From assembly GCA_964481765.1 (NCBI GenBank), contig CAYZVJ010000137.1, forward strand, positions 1 through 5,644: 5,644 nt of DNA, in the 5' to 3' direction. Origin of the DNA: G020353115 sp964481765 (lineage in GTDB: Bacteria > Bacteroidota > Bacteroidia > Bacteroidales > VadinHA17). The translations under genes and the position numbers were made by a program. Below are positions 1 to 5,644 of this stretch, in pieces. How positions within the stretch are numbered: the stretch's first letter is position 1; each line of letters opens with the position of its first letter. The notes under the pieces are model-generated. The model was given only the letters and a program-made list of their open reading frames with translations. It did not search any database and was not told the DNA's origin.

Positions 1-3000
1 GGGTATTCTTTATCTTCAATCCAGCTAAATCCGGGGATATACCATCCGCGGGGCAGCCAGTAATTCCTTGCACCTCCTACCCTGCTGTTAACCCAGGCGC
101 TATAACCGGCAAAATATTGTACCCATTCGTGTGTTGGTACACCGTGCATATCCACAAATACATCGGGCAGCCATGTCTCTCTCAACCGGCCGACAACGCC
201 CGCTTCCGGATAGATATGATCCGCATTCCTGCCTCCTCTTGGCACGTCATAACCAAGTGCACCATACCGGCCGGCATGCAGCATAAAATCGGGATTCTCC
301 AGGTACATTTCGTAAGCCGTTTGTGCACCATCCGGATTGACCATGGGATAAATTACCAGGTTAACCTTTTTCAGGAACTTCCGGTAGGCTGTATCGGTGG
401 CACACAATTCCGCCAGCTTCAACTGATGACTGGTGCTTGAAACTTCATTCCCATGAACCCTGCCAATGAGCATCAGTGTCGGCTTCAGGGCATTCAGCTT
501 TGCCTGGGAAATGTATTTCCCATCGACAGGATACATGATGTCGGCAGCATACACATTGTGCCCGAGAAAAGATGTTGCCATATAATAGGTATTGATCTCG
601 GGAAACCGGTTCAGGATGGACAGGTCAAGTGCAACTTCACCGGGAGGCATGGGTTTGTTCCACTGTATGATCTGTCCGCTACCCGGGGCAATGGTGATGG
701 CCGGCAATGCGTTTTTATCCGTATCCACCATGGTGGAATTCTGTTTCAGTGAAACCAGTCTTGAATATTTGATGCTGTCTTCAAGGGTAACCCGGAACAT
801 CAGTTCGTTTACCTTGTCATAGCTCAACGCTTCACCATACATTCCTTTTTGGTGAAGCTCTTTCAGGATATTCACCATAGCGGTTAACTTCTCAACGGGT
901 ATGAATGCGAGGTCAATCTGTATTTCCGATCCTCTGGCTTTAAACTCTTCATACCGGTCCACTGAATCGGTTGCCACCACATCGAACAACAGTTTGTTAA
1001 TTCCTTCCATGCCGTGTTTCAGCTCGATCCCACGCAGAAGGGGCGTTTTAACATCCATTGGCACCAGCGTATACCGTTGGGTAACCACCTCATGGTCCGC
1101 TTCTTTATAGGAAAGAAACGCTTCCGGGGTAGCTTTTTCCTTTCCGGTAAAGGTTATCCTTACGGAACCCGGTTTCCCATCAACCGGTGGTTTCAGCAAT
1201 GGCAATATTCTGCCCGGATAAGGCAGTCCCCCGACACCGTATCTGCCCCCGATCCGGTTAAAGAGCGCCAGCGTGTGGAACATGATGTCTTCGTGAAGGG
1301 CATCCGTGGAGGATATTACCTCTTCGTCGATACCGAGCCGGTAATTGGGTTCACTCAACGTAAGCTCAACCTTCAATTCATCGAAATAGGGTGCATTCAG
1401 AACCGATGGTTTGCCATCCTGTACATCCATTACGTACTCGATAATTTTTCGGTAGGTTTCCGATTGCAGATGATCCCAGAATTTTTCAGGATCCGTTTTG
1501 ATCCGTTTATCCAGGATCACCCTGTCTCCGTTCTGTACAAAGACCCACCCGGTGGTTACCCTGACCGATTCATACTCCGGAAAGAGATCAAAGAAGGGGC
1601 GGATCACATACTTCGGATCAAACGACTCCTCAAGAATGAACTTGCCTTCCGGGTCAGTAACGGTTACTGTGTAGATCGGATTCTTCTCTACCTGCCGGTG
1701 AAATGTGATTTTTGAAGCCGGCATGTTCAGTTCCCGGGCAAGGATAGTATCGATCGGGAAGATCTCCTGCAACCATCGGGTATTGGCGTTTACGGTTTGC
1801 CAGCGTACTTCATCCGATTCTTTCAGGGTATGGTAGGTGATGGCAATCTCACCGATGTCCCTCTCCCTGATTTTTGGCAGGATATAATCATGCAGCCAGC
1901 TGAATCCCTGTTTATAGGCTGACAGCACTACGATTTCGAACGATGCCGGATCGATCCCGTTTGCATTCAATTCGTTTTTGATCTGCTGTTTTATTTGCTC
2001 ACGCACTTCAGGCGATTCACTCACCCGCACTTCTATAATCCCCCGGGTTCCGTTATCCAGTTCAGGCAATGCCTCGTCCCTGAACAGGCTCCAGAACTCA
2101 TCCACCTCCCAGGGGATCTCAACGTTCTCCTCAAAAATTGTTTTCCCGACTCCAAATCCGGTGGTGAACAGTTCAACATCTACTGCTGCTTTCGGGAAGT
2201 ATTCTTTTACCAGGTCTTCAGTAAAACCCGTTAATTCTTCCGGTGCCTCCTTCAATGCCAGTTCAATGTTCAGGGATTCAATCTTTTTATCTGCTATCCG
2301 GTCCAGCCAGGTCCTCAGTTTATGGATTGCCATCGTTGCCTGACCGGGAGCATTTTTCACCTGGAAAAATTTCCTGACATCCTCTTCGATGTCCTCCAGG
2401 AGGTAATTCCCTTTCCCGTATTCCCAGAGGTAAGGCATTCGCCTTGAGAGGTAATCTGAAACCGATTCCAGTCCATCCGGATCGGTTCCGCTGATGACCA
2501 TGGCATGACTTTTATGAAATGCTTCCGGGATAAACTGAATGAACCCGATCCCCGGCTCCGATGAAACTCCATGGATCCGTTCCTCTTTTTCCAGCTTTTT
2601 GATGGAATAGTGGTCTCTGCCAAAAAGTATTGGAAATCCGGATTTTTCAGGGTGTTCCTCTTCTCCGGCAACGATCACAAAGGGTAACCGCATTCCTGCT
2701 GTTTCGAGCCCGGTACGAAAGGAAAGATCGATCACCCCCTGTGCTGCATCCTCTCCGTCCAGGGAAAGGTATGCATTCACATGATCCGGCACATAATCCC
2801 TGTTGTTGTCTGAAAACAGGCCGGTTATGGTATACATCTGGGAGAGTGGGAAATCTGATGCGGTAGCAGCGGGATTTGAAACGGGTTGCTCCATTGCCCA
2901 CTCCTTCTCGGGCAACAGATCGATGACCTCACGTTTACCGGGACACTGAAGATCAATCTCAATCCGGTGGAGTCCTGAAAAATCAAGTGCCGCCCGATCG

Positions 3001-3788
3001 ACTTTTTTCTCCGGAATAGAGTCGTTTTTGCTATTCCCCCTATATGGTTCATCTTTCTTTTTCCACATCAACGCAAGTTTCGCTGAATCAAGGTTTGCAC
3101 AATCGGGAAAATCGATGTGCAGAACCAGTTTGGTAACACCCGGACTGTCTGCATCAATCACAATCCGTGAGGAAAAGATCTCCTGCTGAGTACAATTTCT
3201 TCCTGCGAAAAACTCGCTAAACTGTGTATGAACATCTGAAAATTTCTTTCCATCCAGGTTCCAGATTTCCGGGAAGCGACCTGCAAAGTAGTTTGCAGAA
3301 GCCAGCAGTCCGGTTGCATCATAGCCGGTTATTGCGACTCCGCCTCTTCTGAAGAAGCCGTTAGGTTTGAAAAAACAGATATCTCCCTGTCCCGGTTTTA
3401 ATCCGTTTCCGACACGGTTCTTGAGTTCGTCGGACTTGTTGGTCAGCCTGTTTCGTGAACCGATGATGATAACCGGCTTGTCATAAAAGGCTCTCTTTTC
3501 TGAATCATAACCGAGCCGGTTAAAATCCGCCGAGGTGGTTTCGTATCCGAGTCGTGCCGCGATGTTGGCAGCACATGCTATTTCCGATTCAGAAGGATTC
3601 TGGGGAAGAACCAGGGTGCACTGGATATAATCGGTAATGCTATCCCCGTTGCGGTCTTCCAGGATGTAGCCCGTATCAAAAAAGCTCCCTGCATGGCGGG
3701 GTATGAAAGGCTGTTTCCTATCCTGAGCCAAGCCGGCAGAGGGAAGAAAAAACAGCAAAATCGTTATTCTTAACAGTATGTTTTTCAT
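1..3788 (-). CDS. Giant secreted M14-family zinc carboxypeptidase, C-terminus cut off by window edge
   Basis: One open frame of 1,262 codons runs from ATG at 3788-3786 to the window edge with no stop or frameshift seen. Residues 1-21 form a Sec signal peptide: K2 and R7, a hydrophobic core to F14/L15, and probable cleavage after AGLA before Q22. The M14 metallopeptidase domain starts near residue 1085. It shows IGRVHGNE with zinc ligands H1112 and E1115, VNPDG at 1150-1154, PRGGRNADH with R1187/N1188 as candidate substrate-carboxylate binders, and FVDMHG with third zinc ligand H1215. M14 enzymes remove C-terminal residues from peptides, and some act on cell-wall peptides. The general base, a glutamate further on, lies outside the window, so activity is expected but not shown. 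The ~1,080 residues before the domain are far longer than a normal M14 propeptide. They include a duplicated module (about 45-176 and 327-455) with DxNxDxxxD motifs; the rest I do not recognise. It likely acts in the periplasm or outside the cell. The gene has no visible operon partner and is divergent from the ATPase gene. The start is chosen because the signal peptide follows directly; no strong Shine-Dalgarno is visible. Confidence 0.9.
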   Translation of the reverse strand, partial: MKNILLRITILLFFLPSAGLAQDRKQPFIPRHAGSFFDTGYILEDRNGDSITDYIQCTLVLPQNPSESEIACAANIAARLGYETTSADFNRLGYDSEKRAFYDKPVIIIGSRNRLTNKSDELKNRVGNGLKPGQGDICFFKPNGFFRRGGVAITGYDATGLLASANYFAGRFPEIWNLDGKKFSDVHTQFSEFFAGRNCTQQEIFSSRIVIDADSPGVTKLVLHIDFPDCANLDSAKLALMWKKKDEPYRGNSKNDSIPEKKVDRAALDFSGLHRIEIDLQCPGKREVIDLLPEKEWAMEQPVSNPAATASDFPLSQMYTITGLFSDNNRDYVPDHVNAYLSLDGEDAAQGVIDLSFRTGLETAGMRLPFVIVAGEEEHPEKSGFPILFGRDHYSIKKLEKEERIHGVSSEPGIGFIQFIPEAFHKSHAMVISGTDPDGLESVSDYLSRRMPYLWEYGKGNYLLEDIEEDVRKFFQVKNAPGQATMAIHKLRTWLDRIADKKIESLNIELALKEAPEELTGFTEDLVKEYFPKAAVDVELFTTGFGVGKTIFEENVEIPWEVDEFWSLFRDEALPELDNGTRGIIEVRVSESPEVREQIKQQIKNELNANGIDPASFEIVVLSAYKQGFSWLHDYILPKIRERDIGEIAITYHTLKESDEVRWQTVNANTRWLQEIFPIDTILARELNMPASKITFHRQVEKNPIYTVTVTDPEGKFILEESFDPKYVIRPFFDLFPEYESVRVTTGWVFVQNGDRVILDKRIKTDPEKFWDHLQSETYRKIIEYVMDVQDGKPSVLNAPYFDELKVELTLSEPNYRLGIDEEVISSTDALHEDIMFHTLALFNRIGGRYGVGGLPYPGRILPLLKPPVDGKPGSVRITFTGKEKATPEAFLSYKEADHEVVTQRYTLVPMDVKTPLLRGIELKHGMEGINKLLFDVVATDSVDRYEEFKARGSEIQIDLAFIPVEKLTAMVNILKELHQKGMYGEALSYDKVNELMFRVTLEDSIKYSRLVSLKQNSTMVDTDKNALPAITIAPGSGQIIQWNKPMPPGEVALDLSILNRFPEINTYYMATSFLGHNVYAADIMYPVDGKYISQAKLNALKPTLMLIGRVHGNEVSSTSHQLKLAELCATDTAYRKFLKKVNLVIYPMVNPDGAQTAYEMYLENPDFMLHAGRYGALGYDVPRGGRNADHIYPEAGVVGRLRETWLPDVFVDMHGVPTHEWVQYFAGYSAWVNSRVGGARNYWLPRGWYIPGFSWIEDKEY

Positions 3789-3871
3789 GGGCCAGATTTC
3801 AAACGCTTTAGTAGAATGTTCAGTCTGGAGTAAATTTAATTAAATCCTGCTATTATAAAAATCAGAAGTCC

Positions 3872-3913
3872 ACTCACCGGGTGACTTTTGCTCTTGCCAG
3901 TCACCCGGTGAGT
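3872..3913. repeat. 15-bp-stem inverted repeat made of two operator-like palindromes
   Basis: ACTCACCGGGTGAC at 3872-3885 is perfectly inverted as GTCACCCGGTGAGT at 3900-3913. One more T-A pair (3886/3899) makes a 15-bp stem with a 12-nt loop. Each arm is itself nearly palindromic, TCACC-S-GGTGA (3874-3884 and 3901-3911), with centres 27 bp apart. It could be two operator sites for a dimeric repressor, a cruciform, or a dispersed repeat. A rho-independent terminator is unlikely: neither flank has a T-run directly after the stem, and no known gene is transcribed into it. Confidence 0.75.
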
Positions 3914-3934
3914 ATTATTCGTTTAACGGTATTC

Positions 3935-3964
3935 GCCTGACTGACCGGCCTGACTGCTACAGGC
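3935..3964. repeat. 9-bp direct repeat with small hairpin
   Basis: GCCTGACTG occurs at 3935-3943 and again at 3948-3956, a 13-bp period. The second copy also pairs GCCTG (3948-3952) with CAGGC (3960-3964) to form a short hairpin. This is visible directly; the function is unknown. It adjoins the next hairpin and may belong to one larger dispersed intergenic repeat. Confidence 0.5.
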
Positions 3965-3968
3965 AAGG

Positions 3969-3991
3969 ACGGGCAGGGTCACGATGCCCGT
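3969..3991. repeat. 7-bp GC-rich hairpin
   Basis: ACGGGCA (3969-3975) and TGCCCGT (3985-3991) are perfect inverted copies around a 9-nt loop. No T-run follows on either strand, so this is not a canonical terminator. It is part of the GC-rich block between the two divergent genes. Confidence 0.5.
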
Positions 3992-4021
3992 AACCATAAG
4001 ACGACCAGCGAAAATTTTCCT

Positions 4022-4064
4022 CCCCCTATTCTGATCCTCCAATTGTCGGATCAGACTTTGGGGG
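4022..4064. repeat. Two-tier hairpin CCCCC/GGGGG plus CTGATCC/GGATCAG
   Basis: CTGATCC (4031-4037) pairs with GGATCAG (4048-4054) around a 10-nt loop. Outside it, CCCCC (4022-4026) pairs with GGGGG (4060-4064) across a small internal loop of 4 and 5 nt. The right arm overlaps the first, degenerate unit of the tandem repeat before the ATPase gene. If transcribed it would form a stable stem; whether it is transcribed cannot be seen from sequence. Confidence 0.5.
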
Positions 4065-4130
4065 ATAAATTTATAAGATTTATACATTTTTATGGAGTAA
4101 TATTAAGATAAACGTGCACTTTTTGGGAGA

Positions 4131-4146
4131 TAACTTTGTATATTTG
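4131..4146 (+). promoter_or_regulatory. Candidate -7 elements of the ATPase promoter
   Basis: TAACTTTG (4131-4138) and TATATTTG (4139-4146) lie side by side, and both match the Bacteroidota -7 consensus TAnnTTTG exactly. No clear TTTG -33 box sits 19-21 bp upstream of either. If used, transcription would begin about 4145-4155, leaving a very short leader with the ribosome binding site close to the 5' end. The elements fall inside the tandem repeat unit, so promoter and repeat cannot be separated. Confidence 0.4.
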
Positions 4147-4157
4147 TTACACTTTTT

Positions 4158-4163
4158 AGGAGA
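4158..4163 (+). promoter_or_regulatory. Ribosome binding site AGGAGA of the ATPase gene
   Basis: AGGAGA lies just before two adjacent ATG codons, at 4167 and 4170. From AGGAG the gap is 4 nt to the first ATG and 7 nt to the second. The second spacing is the more usual one, so the true N-terminus may be one residue shorter. The site is part of the last repeat unit; the preceding unit has GGGAGA at 4125-4130. Confidence 0.75.
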
Positions 4164-4166
4164 TAA

Positions 4167-5492
4167 ATGATGAAACGAGCCCTATATAAAGATCTGTTAT
4201 TGTGGAAAAACAGTCGGAATCGTAAGCCGCTGTTGTTGCAGGGAGCGCGTCAAGTGGGTAAGACTTTCCTGGTCAATGAATTTGGGAACAATGAATATCC
4301 CGATTTCGTTTATCTGAACTTTGAACAGGACCCAGACTTAAAATCTCTCTTCCAGGGAAGTTTGAATCCTCAACATATAATCAATAATATCAGTCTTTAT
4401 ATCGGGAAAAAAGTTGTACCTGACAATACACTCATTTTTTTCGATGAAATTCAGGCTGTGCAGGAAGTGCTCACCTCCCTGAAATACTTTTGTGAGCAAA
4501 CCCCGGAATACCATATTATTGCTGCCGGATCACTGCTCGGAATCAGTGTGGGAAAACAGCGCAGTTTCCCGGTGGGTAAGGTCAATTTTATGACCATGTT
4601 CCCGATGAACTTCACCGAGTACCTGATAGCTTTTGGAGAAGAGCTTCTAGCTGACAAACTGATAACCACAAATTCGGTTGAGGCATTCCCAAACATATTG
4701 CATGACAAATTACTGAATCATTTAAAAATGTACCTGTTTCTGGGAGGTATGCCTGAGGTGTTACAGGATTATCTGGATCATGAAGATATTTCCTCCGTAA
4801 GGAAAATCCAGGTCGAAGTCCTTGAAGCATTCAAAAGAGATTTTTCAAAGTATACCGGTGCAGTGCAAGCAATAAAAACCTCTGAACTATGGCAATCCAT
4901 TCCTTACCAGCTGGCAAAAGAAAATAAAAAATTCAAGTACAGTGACGTGCGTAAAAAAGCACGGGCAGCTAATTATGAGCAGACCTTTGAATGGCTTAAA
5001 AAAGCCGGATTGATTCACATAGCGTATCAGGTAAACACTCCCAAAATGCCACTCTCCGGCTTTGCTGATTATTCAAAATTTAAAGTTTATGTACTCGACA
5101 CCGGAATATTGGGAGCCATGTTAAATCTTACCCCGGATATAATTCTTAAACCAACTGACCTATTTAAAGAATACAAGGGTGCTTTTATCGAAAATTTTGT
5201 GGCAACCGAACTGATTGCATCAGGCAATAAGGATTTGTTTTACTGGAAATCGAAAAGTGATGCTGAGGTTGATTTCATCATCCAATCGGGTAATGAAATC
5301 TTTCCGGTTGAAGTCAAAAGCGGTTTAAGCAGAAACCTGAAAAGTCTCAGAAGTTATGCACAGAAATACCAGCCAACATTTGTCATTCGGATATCACCCA
5401 GAAATTTCATTGAGAAGAATGATTTCATCAATCTCCCGCTTTATGCTGCTTTCCTGATGATTAAATCAGATGCGATAATAAGGACAGTTTGA
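4167..5492 (+). CDS. AAA_14/DUF4143 family ATPase with nuclease-like C-terminus
   Basis: This is a complete 441-residue protein, a usual length for the family. The N-terminal P-loop domain has Walker A GARQVGKT at 26-33 (K32, T33), Walker B LIFFDE at 89-94 (D93, E94), and a sensor-1-like IIAAGSLLG at 117-125. The family signature follows: FPVGKV at 134-139, then MFPMNFTEYL near 144-153. The middle, about residues 220-315, reads as a winged-helix-like DUF4143 region (KRDFSKY, FEWLKKAGLI, YVLDTGILG). The C-terminus holds a PD-(D/E)XK-like core: E342 in GAFIENFV, D369 in AEVDF, and E382-x-K384 in PVEVKSG, all intact. There is no signal peptide or membrane segment, so it is cytosolic. The family's cellular role and substrate are not established. 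The gene stands alone, with no co-directional neighbour in the window. It is visibly more AT-rich than the peptidase gene, which suggests separate acquisition. The start follows AGGAGA; ATG at 4170 is an alternative. Translation ends at TGA 5490-5492. Confidence 0.93.
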   Translation: MMKRALYKDLLLWKNSRNRKPLLLQGARQVGKTFLVNEFGNNEYPDFVYLNFEQDPDLKSLFQGSLNPQHIINNISLYIGKKVVPDNTLIFFDEIQAVQEVLTSLKYFCEQTPEYHIIAAGSLLGISVGKQRSFPVGKVNFMTMFPMNFTEYLIAFGEELLADKLITTNSVEAFPNILHDKLLNHLKMYLFLGGMPEVLQDYLDHEDISSVRKIQVEVLEAFKRDFSKYTGAVQAIKTSELWQSIPYQLAKENKKFKYSDVRKKARAANYEQTFEWLKKAGLIHIAYQVNTPKMPLSGFADYSKFKVYVLDTGILGAMLNLTPDIILKPTDLFKEYKGAFIENFVATELIASGNKDLFYWKSKSDAEVDFIIQSGNEIFPVEVKSGLSRNLKSLRSYAQKYQPTFVIRISPRNFIEKNDFINLPLYAAFLMIKSDAIIRTV

Positions 5493-5644
5493 TGAGGAGT
5501 GTCATGGTCGAAGACCCTGGCTAAGCGTAGTGAACGTCATGGACACCAAGCATCCAGGCGGATCGACTTGGCCCATCTTGCCTGTCCGGAAGTGGTTTTG
5601 CTCGTTCATATTCTTTTATGAAAATAAGTGACAAACATACATAG
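5493..5644. other. Downstream non-coding tail
   Basis: No gene is supported in these 152 bp. The region includes the imperfect inverted repeat at 5499-5546 and a short CCAAG/CTTGG pair (5547-5551 and 5566-5570). I see no GC stem followed by a T-run that would serve as a standard terminator for the ATPase gene. The ATG at 5618 opens only nine codons, ending in TAG at the last base. Confidence 0.6.
5499..5546. repeat. Imperfect inverted repeat, likely dispersed intergenic element
   Basis: GTGTCATG (5499-5506) is inverted as CATGGACAC (5538-5546) with one bulged base. GTCATGG also occurs twice in the same orientation (5501-5507 and 5536-5542). Between them GGTCGAAGACC (5506-5516) makes a small hairpin, followed by GGCTAAGCGTAGTGAA. 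The core resembles the GGCTGAGCGTAGTCGAAG-type intergenic repeats common in environmental bacterial genomes. That resemblance is from memory and needs a genome-wide search. Confidence 0.4.

Larger units (their letters stand above)
3789..4166. other. Divergent intergenic region, repeat-rich, no gene
   Basis: These 378 bp separate two genes transcribed away from each other, so promoters for both should lie here. I see no credible reading frame or tRNA. The part next to the peptidase gene (3789-3870) is AT-rich and holds a perfect 12-bp palindrome ATTTAATTAAAT at 3834-3845. The middle (3872-3991) is GC-rich and full of inverted and direct repeats. The right part (about 4055-4166) is a degenerate tandem repeat leading into the ATPase start. 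For the minus-strand gene, TAAATTTA (3831-3838, read on the minus strand) is one base from the Bacteroidota -7 consensus TAnnTTTG, but no matching -33 box is clear. That promoter is only a weak candidate. Confidence 0.8.
4055..4166 (+). repeat. Degenerate tandem repeat (~31-33 bp unit) ending at the ATPase start codon
   Basis: CACTTTTTGGGAGATAA at 4117-4133 recurs as CACTTTTTAGGAGATAA at 4150-4166, with 16 of 17 bases identical and exactly 33 bp apart. Upstream, ACTTTGGGGGATAAATTTAT (from 4055) resembles the same unit. A weaker copy, CATTTTTATGGAGTAA (4085-4100), lies between. Unit starts are at about 4055, 4086, 4118 and 4151, so the spacing is 31-33 bp, close to three helical turns. The rough unit reads ACTTTTTnGGAGATAA, then a TTTn and AT-rich tail, then TTAC. 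Each unit carries an RBS-like GGAG, and units A and C are followed by a -7-like TAnnTTT. The last two copies are convincing, the first is fair and the second is weak. Confidence 0.7.

Noticed and set aside
1014..1715. Open frame of 233 codons on the plus strand inside the peptidase gene
   Set aside because: It is antisense to continuous coding sequence of the M14 protein, shows no recognisable domain and has no convincing ribosome binding site. Several shorter plus-strand frames in 117-2343 are the same kind of shadow.
2139..2153. GVGKT (residues 546-550 of the peptidase), resembling a Walker A motif
   Set aside because: The first glycine of GxxxxGK[ST] is missing (T at that position), there is no Walker B nearby, and the protein is exported, where ATP binding is unlikely.
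3872..3913. Rho-independent terminator
   Set aside because: The stem is strong, but neither strand has a T-run directly after it and both flanking genes are transcribed away from it.
4055..4166. CRISPR array
   Set aside because: The units are nearly contiguous and degenerate without distinct spacers, and the last one contains the ribosome binding site and start region of a gene; no cas genes are present.
4451..4830. Minus-strand open frames inside the ATPase gene
   Set aside because: They are antisense to a well-supported domain-bearing gene and encode nothing recognisable.
5618..5644. ATG AAA start of a next gene at the right edge
   Set aside because: The frame closes with TAG after eight residues, at the last base of the window, and has no ribosome binding site.

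Overview
The window holds two divergently oriented genes separated by a 378-bp intergenic region with dense repeats. The first is a very large gene for a secreted protein on the minus strand. It starts at 3788 and runs off the left edge. The second is a complete AAA ATPase gene on the plus strand (4167-5492), followed by about 150 bp of non-coding sequence. The likely host is a member of the Bacteroidota. This rests on the type of ATPase (AAA_14 plus DUF4143, abundant in that phylum), TAnnTTTG-like -7 boxes before the ATPase, weak Shine-Dalgarno signal before the large gene, and the general look of the secreted protein. It is an inference from style, not from a marker gene.

Positions 1-3788 (minus): I translated this strand and checked the frame at about a dozen points. 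It is one uninterrupted reading frame of 1,262 complete codons. It begins with a Sec signal peptide and ends, as far as the window shows, inside a zinc carboxypeptidase (M14) domain. H1112, E1115 and H1215 are the expected zinc ligands. The catalytic glutamate expected further downstream is beyond the edge. About 1,080 residues precede the peptidase domain. They contain an apparent internal duplication of a ~130-residue module (about residues 45-176 and 327-455), each copy opening with a DxNxDxxxD calcium-loop-like motif.

Positions 3789-4166: the intergenic region contains a 12-bp AT palindrome, twin copies of an operator-like palindrome that together form a 15-bp-stem inverted repeat, two further hairpins, and a degenerate tandem repeat of about 31-33 bp. 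The last unit of that repeat supplies the ribosome binding site of the ATPase gene.

Positions 4167-5492 (plus): an AAA_14/DUF4143 ATPase with Walker A, Walker B and an intact PD-(D/E)XK-nuclease-like C-terminus. Its base composition looks more AT-rich than the peptidase gene. Together with the repeat-rich flanks, this suggests a separately acquired accessory gene. Nothing in the sequence links the two genes functionally.

Positions 5493-5644: no gene is seen; there is an imperfect inverted repeat that looks like a dispersed intergenic element. The most worthwhile leads are the tandem promoter/RBS repeat in front of the ATPase and the duplicated N-terminal module of the giant peptidase.
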